A DNA stretch of 32,252 nucleotides from a bacterium. Lineage in GTDB: Bacteria > Cyanobacteriota > Vampirovibrionia > Gastranaerophilales > Gastranaerophilaceae. Where the stretch lies: positions 1-32,252 of the forward strand of contig JAFUEV010000078.1 in the NCBI GenBank assembly GCA_017470245.1, read 5' to 3'. Every line of letters starts with the position of its first letter. Position 1 is the first letter of the stretch. Under the pieces are notes generated by a model. The model was not told the DNA's origin. It saw only the letters and a list, made by a program, of their open reading frames with translations, and searched no databases. Below are positions 25,128 to 32,245 of the stretch, one piece after another. Made by a program: the position numbers and the translations under genes.

Positions 25128-26636
25128 TTATGCGTTAAATATATTGAAAGATTTATCTACGTTTGTGCTAATTACTTTTTTAACAGCCTCATATTCTGTT
25201 TGTAATGCATTATGTTCAGATTCTAACTTGTTTAATTGAAGATCAATTTGTTTGTCTTGACTTTCAATTTTATCCATCTGATTTTGATAGACTTGCTCTG
25301 CAATAGCCATTGCAGTAGTATCTTCACGTTCTGTTATTGATTCGTCATCATCAAGTGTTGTATTAATAAAGCTTTTTTCAACTGTTGAGAAGTATGATAA
25401 CGTTAAATTACCTGCTTTTAATTGTTTTACAAACCAATCCGGATCTTGGAAAACTTTACTTTCACTTGACATCGTATCACTCGCAACTGTTGTTGCTAAC
25501 TTTTGTCCATATGATTCAGCTAAAGTTGTATAACCGTTTTTGGTCATTTCGTTGAAAATATTTTTGTAATAAGTAACCATTTGAGCATCATATGTTAAAT
25601 TATTTGCAGTATTTGTAAGTTCTTTACAGTACAATGCTTCAGTTATGGCAGTAGCATAATCATACAATTCTCTTTGAGCTTGAGTGGTTCCTTCATAATT
25701 TAAAGCTCTTGATTCTTTATAAATGTCATAAACCAATCCGCCTTCTGATACGAATTCTTCACCATCAAATGTTAAATAATTTTTATAGCTTTCACTTACA
25801 AAATTTTCATTCGGATCAATATATAAAGCATCAGCGTCAACTGTTTCTCCGTATTCATTTATGTAAGAGAATTTTTTAGTTTCGGTATTGTAATTGATAC
25901 CGGCACCAGTAACTTCTGTATACTGTTCAGTACCTTGTTGATCTGCAGTTTGATAGCAAATTATTGTAGAAATATTACCATAAGCATCTTCAACTGTTCT
26001 TGCACCTAATGTATATCTTTCTTTATAGTAACCTGTATCATCTCTGTAAATATATTCAGGCTCACCTGAAGAATCAGAAATATATGCAGTATCGTATGTA
26101 GGATAACCATCATAAGATTCTGTACTGAAAGAATTGTAGCCGAAATTCAAAATATGTTGACTGTCGATATTATCAATACTTTTACCAACAGCTGCCAAAT
26201 ATCTGTCCCAAGCATTATGGACTGCTTCTTCAGAATCAGAATATTTAGAAACATCAATATCAGATTGAGTATATCCCAAATCTCTTAAAAATCTGTTAAA
26301 ATCACCGTTATTCTTTTTATAAGCACTTGCAATTTTTGAAGAAACCAAAACTTGTCCGTCTTTAGATTTAACAAGATATTGTTTTCCTGTTGCAACAGTG
26401 TTACTTCCGGTAATTTGAGAATATGTCAAATCGGCATAATTTGCCTGAGAATTATTATAACCTGTTAAAACTTGATATTTAGTTTTGTTCAAAGCTTCAA
26501 GATAAGCATCATTAATTTGTTCTGAATTATCAGACAAACGCTGTTTTGAATAAGCAAGAGATTGTTGTTCCATCTCATTGTTAGACAATCGAGCTGTGAT
26601 ACTTAGTAATCTGGCTTGTGATGCTGCCATTCCCAT
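25128..26636 (-). CDS. Unknown protein with conserved-looking helical ends
   Basis: 502 residues from the ATG at 26636, which follows AAAGGA by about 12 nt. A TTG at 26648 lies too close to that site. No signal peptide. The N-terminus (AASQARLLSITARLSNNEME, then QQSLAYSKQRLSDNS) is a long amphipathic helix. The last 75 residues (QMDKIESQDKQIDLQLNKLE, then EHNALQTEYEAVKKVI) are a heptad coiled coil ending FNIFNA. The middle is Tyr/Thr/Ser-rich with short strands. Helical ends around a variable middle recall flagellin and hook-associated proteins, but no flagellin motif is identifiable and no flagellar gene is nearby. It could be exported by a non-Sec route. Function unknown. Confidence 0.78.
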   Translation of the reverse strand: MGMAASQARLLSITARLSNNEMEQQSLAYSKQRLSDNSEQINDAYLEALNKTKYQVLTGYNNSQANYADLTYSQITGSNTVATGKQYLVKSKDGQVLVSSKIASAYKKNNGDFNRFLRDLGYTQSDIDVSKYSDSEEAVHNAWDRYLAAVGKSIDNIDSQHILNFGYNSFSTESYDGYPTYDTAYISDSSGEPEYIYRDDTGYYKERYTLGARTVEDAYGNISTIICYQTADQQGTEQYTEVTGAGINYNTETKKFSYINEYGETVDADALYIDPNENFVSESYKNYLTFDGEEFVSEGGLVYDIYKESRALNYEGTTQAQRELYDYATAITEALYCKELTNTANNLTYDAQMVTYYKNIFNEMTKNGYTTLAESYGQKLATTVASDTMSSESKVFQDPDWFVKQLKAGNLTLSYFSTVEKSFINTTLDDDESITEREDTTAMAIAEQVYQNQMDKIESQDKQIDLQLNKLESEHNALQTEYEAVKKVISTNVDKSFNIFNA

Positions 26637-26743
26637 AGTTCTGAACAATTCCTTTCAATAATTTTCGTTCCGTATTATTGTTTACGGCACATGCATTGAT
26701 TAACTTTAGAAAATTAAGAGATAATGTTAAGGAATTGTTACAT

Positions 26744-26772
26744 ATTATAAATTAGACCGTTAAGTCTGCTAA
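26744..26772 (-). promoter_or_regulatory. Possible promoter using the 9-bp array as -35
   Basis: On the minus strand TTAGCA (26772-26767), 17 nt and TATAAT (26749-26744). The -35 lies inside the tandem array. The leader to the ATG at 26636 would be about 100 nt and includes a CCGTA/TACGG inverted repeat at 26670-26687. Confidence 0.4.
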
Positions 26773-26892
26773 GTCCGCTAAGCTTGAAAGTCATTTATGG
26801 GGTTATTAATTTTGTTAATGTTGTACATTTATCATTTTGATAATTTACGTTTCCGACCTAACGGTCTTAACGGACTCAACGGTCTTATCGGT
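26754..26892. repeat. Inverted pair of 9-bp tandem arrays
   Basis: The right array has four units on the plus strand: CCTAACGGT, CTTAACGGA, CTCAACGGT and CTTATCGGT (26857-26892). The left array (26754-26785) is the same kind of unit on the minus strand: CTTAGCGGA, CTTAGCAGA and CTTAACGGT. They face each other across about 70 bp of AT-rich sequence and could form a long hairpin. A related array lies at 68-94. The 263-bp gap has no gene. Confidence 0.75.
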
Positions 26893-26899
26893 CGTGCTC

Positions 26900-28771
26900 T
26901 TATTTCGCTTCTAATCCGATTTCCGCAAAATATAGTCTAAAATAGAAACATGCAACATGTTGAATTGAGTCCACTCTAATCCACTGTCTTGTAGCTTTAA
27001 ATCTTATAGCACCTTTAGATTTTTGCGGATTTTTATGAGCATAATTATTATATTCATTATTATAAAGAAGCATTTGAGATTTTGCAGCCAAACGACAAGC
27101 CTTTAAGATTTTATCCGCTATTTCTTCTCTACCCAATTTTTTCGCCAAATAATATGCTCCGACTAACCCTTCAGAACGCGATCCGTCAGGATAAAAATGA
27201 TCTCCATGATTATAATAGTAACTTCCTTCATAATCGATAAAAGGAGAGTCATCTTTTTTATACATATTTTTCATCATTGTTTCGGCATCACCGAATACAA
27301 AATTTATATAATTTTCTTTTCTAAATTCAGGAATAGTCGCCCATTCTTCAATTGCCTGCATTAACCAGGCATCAGAAGGCAATGCTGTGAACAAATCAGC
27401 ATAAATTTTAGGGCGTTCATCTACAATCCAATCAAGTGCAATTTCGGATTTTTCAATAACTTCTGAACGTAATTGTTCATCATCTTTAAAATAATTTGCA
27501 AACAATGCCAGACCCAACAAAGCTTCGCCCGGATAATAGAATGAAAATGTCGCACGTCTTTCTTCATCTGACATATTTATTAAAGGCTGACCGTTCTGGA
27601 AATCAGGGTGAATATAATATCCCATAATTTCTCCGGTTTTATAAATTCTTGAAAGAATATGTCTTGCATACATTTTTATATATTCATCATAAGATTTATC
27701 ACCCGTTTCAACGCGATATTTCATCATTGCAACAAGAATCATGCCAGTTCCGCCAAGTTTTGCTTTTCTGTTGCAAAAAATGTAACCTGCCTTTTGCCCG
27801 TTATAATCGTGTTCTTTTGTAAGTGTTACACTATAATCAAGTCCTTTTTTGGCAGCTTCAAGATATTTTCTGTCCTTGGTCAGCTGATAAGCACGAATTA
27901 AGGTAACAATTCCGCCGCAATGACGTAAATCATTGTAATAAAGATTATCTAAAGGTCTTGTAGGGTGCTCATGATCGACATAATTATCTTCCTTTGCATC
28001 ATAATAATATAAATATTTCCCGTTCTCCTGCTGATATTTCAGCGTCCAATCCGCACCGTCCATTGCAATATCGCGTATTGCTTCAGGAGAATACTCATAC
28101 AATAAATTTCCTCTATAAAGAGGTAAAATATCATCTTTATAAGTAATAAAAGTTCGACTTTTAATAATATAACACTGATGCGGTGTCTTTTTTAAAATAG
28201 CAAAACGTTCCGAAATTTTATTTGTAAGATTTTTAATATAAGTTTTACGCAAGAGAGAATTAAGAGCGGTTTTATAATCCATTTGACTGTTAACCCAAGC
28301 ATCAGTCGGCATATATAAATATGAAGTATTTTGCAAAACAATCTTTATTCCTGTTACACCGGGTTCAAATCTTGCCGGAACAAAAGTAGCATATTTAATC
28401 TTGTCAATTTCAGCCGGAATTTGCTCGGTTACATATTCTATCATAATTCGACATTTATCAGGATTTGAGACTTGAAAGTCAGAATAAGTTTTATATAATC
28501 TTATTTTTTCGATATCTCGATTAATTGTTTCGTCAAGATTTGACCGATTAGAACCCCACCGAATAGGTTTTAAACCTTCTTGAAATAATGTTATATAAAC
28601 GAATGTCAGATTTTTTTCATAATCAATAATTCCAGATAAATCAAGATTACTTGTCGAAACCTTCTCTCCCTCTACTAACGCCGTACGTATTTTTTTTAAT
28701 AAAATATTTATTGACGAAAAATCTTTTTTAAAATAATCTCTCTCTTTATTATTTTCAACCGAATAATCCAT
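26900..28771 (-). CDS. Alpha/alpha-barrel (six-hairpin-like) protein with extra N-terminal domain
   Basis: 623 residues, no signal peptide. From about 230 to the end, the protein has regularly spaced helix pairs and aromatic motifs of the six-hairpin glycosidase and epimerase type. Examples are DWTLKYQQENGKYLYYYDA (241-259), LYYNDLRHCGGIVTLIRAY (277-295), FYYPGEALLGLALFANYF and GDHFYPDGSRSEGLVGAYYL. The HCGG and YYPGEALLGL motifs are what one sees in such barrels. Residues 1-215 form a separate alpha/beta domain of unknown identity. I cannot name the substrate or decide between hydrolase, epimerase and lyase. GAGG precedes the ATG, and a TTGTTA-17-TATACT promoter lies upstream. Confidence 0.75.
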   Translation of the reverse strand: MDYSVENNKERDYFKKDFSSINILLKKIRTALVEGEKVSTSNLDLSGIIDYEKNLTFVYITLFQEGLKPIRWGSNRSNLDETINRDIEKIRLYKTYSDFQVSNPDKCRIMIEYVTEQIPAEIDKIKYATFVPARFEPGVTGIKIVLQNTSYLYMPTDAWVNSQMDYKTALNSLLRKTYIKNLTNKISERFAILKKTPHQCYIIKSRTFITYKDDILPLYRGNLLYEYSPEAIRDIAMDGADWTLKYQQENGKYLYYYDAKEDNYVDHEHPTRPLDNLYYNDLRHCGGIVTLIRAYQLTKDRKYLEAAKKGLDYSVTLTKEHDYNGQKAGYIFCNRKAKLGGTGMILVAMMKYRVETGDKSYDEYIKMYARHILSRIYKTGEIMGYYIHPDFQNGQPLINMSDEERRATFSFYYPGEALLGLALFANYFKDDEQLRSEVIEKSEIALDWIVDERPKIYADLFTALPSDAWLMQAIEEWATIPEFRKENYINFVFGDAETMMKNMYKKDDSPFIDYEGSYYYNHGDHFYPDGSRSEGLVGAYYLAKKLGREEIADKILKACRLAAKSQMLLYNNEYNNYAHKNPQKSKGAIRFKATRQWIRVDSIQHVACFYFRLYFAEIGLEAK

Positions 28772-28792
28772 ATAACCTCACAAGCTTTAATC

Positions 28793-28821
28793 AGTATACC
28801 ATACTCAAGTAATATTAACAA
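28793..28821 (-). promoter_or_regulatory. Promoter of the alpha/alpha-barrel gene
   Basis: On the minus strand TTGTTA (28821-28816), 17 nt and TATACT (28798-28793). The start would be near 28786, about 15 nt before the ATG at 28771. Confidence 0.65.
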
Positions 28822-28831
28822 ACTTTACATT

Positions 28832-28861
28832 TTTGCCGAGGGGCAAATGATATGGTAATCT
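28832..28861 (+). promoter_or_regulatory. Promoter with inverted repeat over the -35
   Basis: TTGCCG (28833-28838), 17 nt and TAATCT (28856-28861), with TG one base upstream making an extended -10. A perfect inverted repeat, TTTGCC (28832-28837) and GGCAAA (28842-28847), covers the -35 box and could bind a dimeric regulator. It drives the GGDEF gene at 28881. Confidence 0.5.
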
Positions 28862-28880
28862 GTAACAAAGAGGGTAGTTC

Positions 28881-29756
28881 ATGAAGAATATTGTTATATA
28901 TACAGATAAAAAATCTTCATCTATTGCAGATGTTATTTCAAATATTGAAGATTCTAATGTAAGATTGGAAAATGCTTCTAATTTGAAGGATTACGAAACT
29001 TTAAATCCCGGAGTAATTATTATAGAAAGTGTTCCGGATATAAAAGATGTTTTAATGGTAACTAAATTTAAGTTTCCTATTTTGTTTATCGGCGAAACCT
29101 TTAAAGGTGCAACAGTTCGTGCGGTAGCTTTTGATTATATAAAAACACCTGTTGATAATCAGGAATTGGTTGTACGTGTTAAAAACATGTTAAAAATTAA
29201 AGAATTGAGAGATAAATTAAAAACTCTTTCAACAACTGATGAATTAACAGGCTTGCATAACAGAAAATATTTGCTTGAACGTATGGAACAAGAGATTTCA
29301 CGTTCAAAACGTTACGGAAATGCACTTTCTGTATTGTTGTTCGATTTAGATTTCTTTAAAGTTGTAAATGATATTTACGGCTATGAATGGGGAGATGTTC
29401 TTCTGCGTTCAATTGCTGATAAATTAAAACAACTTATAAGAAAAGAAGATATTTTGACTCGTTACGGTGATGAAGAATTTATCGTAGTTCTTCCAAACAC
29501 TTCAGAAGATAATGCATTTTTGTTTGCGGAAAGATTCCGCAAAGATATTGAAAAAATGGAATTCATTCCTGCGGGAGAGGAAGAACGCCACCCTATAACA
29601 ATTTCAGGCGGAATTTCTACATTCCCATGTATTCCTGACACGGAAGAAGATGCAAATACAATAATAAGATACGCGGAACATGCTTTATATAACGCTAAAA
29701 AACGCGGTAAAAATAAGATTGTACAATTCTCTCAATTGAATTTGGGAGAAGGTTAA
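28881..29756 (+). CDS. Receiver-like plus GGDEF-domain protein with altered signatures
   Basis: 291 residues. Residues 1-105 have the fold pattern of a response-regulator receiver, with a Lys in the KTPVD position (89-93). The usual phospho-acceptor Asp is replaced by Glu49 in VIIIES. Residues 112-285 are a GGDEF domain: TTDELTGLHNRKYLLERM, the metal motif DLDFFKVVND (155-164) and an intact RxxD inhibitory site (Arg187-Asp190), five residues before the signature. The signature itself reads GDEEF (196-200) instead of GGDEF or GGEEF. It could still make cyclic di-GMP, or it could be a sensor that only binds GTP or c-di-GMP. No membrane segment. AGAGGG precedes the ATG. No c-di-GMP effector is nearby. 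Confidence 0.9.
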   Translation: MKNIVIYTDKKSSSIADVISNIEDSNVRLENASNLKDYETLNPGVIIIESVPDIKDVLMVTKFKFPILFIGETFKGATVRAVAFDYIKTPVDNQELVVRVKNMLKIKELRDKLKTLSTTDELTGLHNRKYLLERMEQEISRSKRYGNALSVLLFDLDFFKVVNDIYGYEWGDVLLRSIADKLKQLIRKEDILTRYGDEEFIVVLPNTSEDNAFLFAERFRKDIEKMEFIPAGEEERHPITISGGISTFPCIPDTEEDANTIIRYAEHALYNAKKRGKNKIVQFSQLNLGEG

Positions 29757-29762
29757 ATATAA

Positions 29763-29810
29763 CGTCCAAACGGACGCGGATAAGTTCCTTTCTGAACACT
29801 TACATAGTGT
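29763..29810 (+). other. Two small stem-loops after the GGDEF gene
   Basis: CGTCC-AAAC-GGACG (29763-29776) and ACACT-TACAT-AGTGT (29796-29810) are perfect 5-bp hairpins that precede the terminator in the same gap. They may be the structured 3' end of the mRNA or a small RNA. Confidence 0.35.
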
Positions 29811-29824
29811 AAATCTGGTTAATT

Positions 29825-29854
29825 AGGCGGTAGAAATACCGCCTTTACTTTATT
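29825..29854 (+). terminator. Terminator after the GGDEF gene
   Basis: Perfect 8-bp stem AGGCGGTA (29825-29832) and TACCGCCT (29837-29844) with a GAAA tetraloop, followed by TTACTTTATT. Confidence 0.8.
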
Positions 29855-29876
29855 AAATTTTGTTAACAAAATTTAA
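29853..29876. promoter_or_regulatory. Perfect 24-bp palindrome
   Basis: TTAAATTTTGTT (29853-29864) is followed directly by its exact reverse complement (29865-29876). It lies 79 bp before the ATG at 29955. Its core, TTTGT-TA-ACAAA, recurs with one base changed upstream of the next paralogue, so it is a candidate operator. Confidence 0.6.
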
Positions 29877-29954
29877 AACCTTGTCAATTTTGTACCACCA
29901 TATTTTTTTATAAATATGTAGGTTAGGAAAAGTGTATCTTTAAGGTGGTAAGTT

Positions 29955-30731
29955 ATGAGTGTTATTTCATTCATTCCAAAAGTGACGGGTTATGTAACCA
30001 GAATTGCAAAAGCTGCACCTGATGCAATTTTTGGGGCAAGTTCCGATATTGCAGGAGCAGCTATGCGTTCAACTAAAGGTTCTGTTTGGACAAAAGCCAA
30101 AGCCGGATTTAAAGCAGTTGAAGATTTACAGAAAAACGGTTCATTCTTTACAAGAGTGACAAGCAATTTAAAATTTGTACCTGAATTAACAAAAAAATAT
30201 GCAAGAGCCGCAAGAATTTCAGGGAAAGGTCCTATTGCATCATTTTTTGCAGGGCCTAAAGGTTTCTTCAAAGGTTTAGGTAAAAATGTTCCGTTTTTAA
30301 CAGCACTTCCAATGGTATTGTTTGAATTACCTAACATTTGGAAAGCAACAACAGAACAAGGAATTGGTCAAGGTGTTACAGAGGTTGTAAAAACCGGAGC
30401 AAGATTGGGCGGCGGCGCAATAGGCGGAGCAATCGGTTCTGCAATATGTCCGGGTGTAGGAAGTTTAATCGGGTGGTTAGCGGGTGAATGGCTTGCTAAG
30501 AAAATTGTCGGCAGCTCATACTCTGAAAAAAAAGCTGAAGCAGAAGAACAGGCGCAAATTGCTCAAGCAACACAAGCACAAACTCAACCGCAAGTTCAGA
30601 CACCTTCATTTGAAGGAAATCCGTTCAGCCAAAACACTGCAATGTCAAATCCATTCTCTAATAACGAATATGTAAACCCCTATGCTGATGATATTATGAT
30701 GCAAGGAATGAATTTCAATATAATGGCATAA
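29955..30731 (+). CDS. Glycine-zipper protein, paralogue A
   Basis: 258 residues, no recognised family and no Sec signal. A basic, Ala-rich helical N-terminal half contains STKGSVWTKAKAG (39-51), NGSFFTR (61-67) and a hydrophobic stretch, VPFLTALPMVLFELPNIWKA. A glycine-zipper membrane segment follows near 150-172 (GGGAIGGAIGSAICPGVG, then SLIGWLAGEW). Then come an acidic/Gln-rich helix (SEKKAEAEEQAQIAQATQAQ) and an Asn-rich tail with NPFS repeats and NPYADD. AAGGTGG lies 7 nt before the ATG. The next gene is a clear paralogue. Glycine-zipper proteins of this kind may insert into or perforate membranes; that is inference only. Confidence 0.78.
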   Translation: MSVISFIPKVTGYVTRIAKAAPDAIFGASSDIAGAAMRSTKGSVWTKAKAGFKAVEDLQKNGSFFTRVTSNLKFVPELTKKYARAARISGKGPIASFFAGPKGFFKGLGKNVPFLTALPMVLFELPNIWKATTEQGIGQGVTEVVKTGARLGGGAIGGAIGSAICPGVGSLIGWLAGEWLAKKIVGSSYSEKKAEAEEQAQIAQATQAQTQPQVQTPSFEGNPFSQNTAMSNPFSNNEYVNPYADDIMMQGMNFNIMA

Positions 30732-30762
30732 TAGAATCATAATCATATAATTTCCCTTATTG

Positions 30763-30797
30763 AACAGAACTTTATTTCTAAAGTTCTGTTTTTATTT
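30763..30797 (+). terminator. Terminator between the paralogues
   Basis: AACAGAACTTT (30763-30773) pairs with AAAGTTCTGTT (30780-30790), an 11-bp perfect stem with a 6-nt loop, followed by TTTATTT. The two paralogues are therefore probably separate transcription units. Confidence 0.85.
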
Positions 30798-30801
30798 AAC
30801 A

Positions 30802-30813
30802 TTTGTTTACAAA
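30802..30813. promoter_or_regulatory. Palindromic site upstream of paralogue B
   Basis: TTTGT-TT-ACAAA lies 84 bp before the ATG at 30886. It matches the core of the 24-bp palindrome that lies at a similar distance upstream of paralogue A. Confidence 0.4.
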
Positions 30814-30885
30814 AAGACAATTCTTTTTAATAAATAAACTTTATAGAAATATAGGGGATAAAGAAAAAAAATTATAGGAGAAAAC

Positions 30886-32031
30886 ATGGGAATTGGAAAA
30901 TTATTTGGCTACGGCCTAAGAGCACTCAAACTCGCACCTGAATTTTTGCTTGGGACAGGCAGCGAAGTCATTGGCAAAGCTGCAAGGCATACAAAAGGCT
31001 CTATTTGGACAAAAGTCAAAGCAGGCGGGCTTGCCCTTGAAAAAAATGTAGCAAGGCAATCTGCAAAAAATGGCGGATTTTTCACAAGACTATTTAAAAA
31101 TACAGTAGGCTTGCCAAAATTTTTAGCTAACGGCTTTAAATCCGGCGGCATTAAAGGACTTGCAAAAGCAGTCGGCAAGCGTATGCCATTAATTGGTTCA
31201 CTTATAACAATAGCTTGTGAAGCTCCAAACATATATAGAGCATTTAGAGACGGCGGATTTATGGCAGGAATGAAAGAAATCGGCGGAGCAGGTGTTGAAC
31301 TTGGCTGCATGGCAGGAGGTGCTGCGATAGGTTCAGCTATATGTCCGGGAATCGGAACTGCTATAGGCGGCGTAATAGGCGGTATTGTAGGAATGTTTGT
31401 CAGAGGCAAAACCTATACAGATAAGCAGGAAGAAGCAAAACAAATTGCTCAAGGCAACGGACAACCGGTTCAATACACAGATGCTCAAGTTGCAGCACTT
31501 AAACGATACGGTGCTCCTGATGAATTAATCACTATGCTTCAACAAAAAGGTTATCCGTATGAAGCAGTCGAACAGGAACTTCTTGGAACAGAACAACCTG
31601 TATCAACCAGAGTTGATAATTCATCATACCGACACCCGATTCCAATGAAATATACAGATGCAGAAATTACAAAATTAAAATCATACAGGCTAGATGATGC
31701 TCAAATTGCACAAGCACAGAAAAACGGCTTTACAGTTAGAGAAATTGAGGAAACATTAAAAATTGCAAACGGAAAAACTTCAACGACTGTAACAAATCCT
31801 ATGGCAAATTTACAGAATTTGAATTTATCAAGCTTAAATACACCGATAAATCAAGCATATAATACAATGATGTTTGGTTCGCAAAGTCTGCCTAATTCGT
31901 ATTCAAACGACATGTTCTACAATAGAACGTTTACAAACGGCACACTAAATCCGTATGCAGATTCAACATATACATTTAATAATTCAAACAATATTTTTAC
32001 AAAACAAAATCAATATAAATTTGCACAATAA
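30886..32031 (+). CDS. Glycine-zipper protein, paralogue B, with C-terminal helical repeats
   Basis: 381 residues. The first 180 match paralogue A in order: HTKGSIWTKVKAG (34-46), NGGFFTR, EAPNIYRAF and the zipper GGAAIGSAICPGIGTAIGG followed by VIGGIVGMF. It then carries two related repeats of about 38 residues, YTDAQVAALKRYGAPDELIT and YTDAEITKLKSYRLDDAQIA, each followed by a helix ending in an E-x-E-L or E-x-T-L pattern. These resemble small three-helix (UBA-like) modules. The Asn-rich tail includes NPYADSTY, matching the NPYADD of paralogue A. AGGAG lies 6 nt before the ATG. Unknown function; probably membrane-associated. Confidence 0.78.
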   Translation: MGIGKLFGYGLRALKLAPEFLLGTGSEVIGKAARHTKGSIWTKVKAGGLALEKNVARQSAKNGGFFTRLFKNTVGLPKFLANGFKSGGIKGLAKAVGKRMPLIGSLITIACEAPNIYRAFRDGGFMAGMKEIGGAGVELGCMAGGAAIGSAICPGIGTAIGGVIGGIVGMFVRGKTYTDKQEEAKQIAQGNGQPVQYTDAQVAALKRYGAPDELITMLQQKGYPYEAVEQELLGTEQPVSTRVDNSSYRHPIPMKYTDAEITKLKSYRLDDAQIAQAQKNGFTVREIEETLKIANGKTSTTVTNPMANLQNLNLSSLNTPINQAYNTMMFGSQSLPNSYSNDMFYNRTFTNGTLNPYADSTYTFNNSNNIFTKQNQYKFAQ

Positions 32032-32120
32032 AATAATATTATGAGATTCTTTGGGTTTCGTACTCTTTGTTAAACATGTAAAACAACTAGTTACATAAAT
32101 ACATAAAATATAAAAAGAGC

Positions 32121-32245
32121 ACTCAACGCAGTGAGTTAACAACTGTACGCAAAACAATATCAAGGCAAGCATTGTTTGAGCGAAGCGAGTTTGCTTGCCT
32201 TTAGTTGAGCGTTACAGTTGGTTACGAACGGAGTTCTGTGCTCCG
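32121..32245. repeat. Cluster of nested and adjacent hairpins
   Basis: ACTCA/TGAGT at 32121-32136. Then comes a large nested structure: outer CAACTGT (32140-32146) with ACAGTTG (32214-32220), CGC with GCG, and inner AAGGCAAGC (32162-32170) with GCTTGCCTT (32193-32201). Finally CGGAG (32229-32233) pairs with CTCCG (32241-32245). The inner loop contains GAGCGAAGCGAG, also found (reversed) in the repeats at the window start. No gene is visible from 32032 to the end. Confidence 0.55.

Noticed and set aside
26754..26892. Possible CRISPR array
   Set aside because: Units are 9 bp, contiguous and without spacers; no cas genes in the window.
30909..31409. Antisense ORF of 166 codons inside paralogue B
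   Set aside because: Shadow of a Gly/Ala-rich gene; Pro-rich translation and no start signals.
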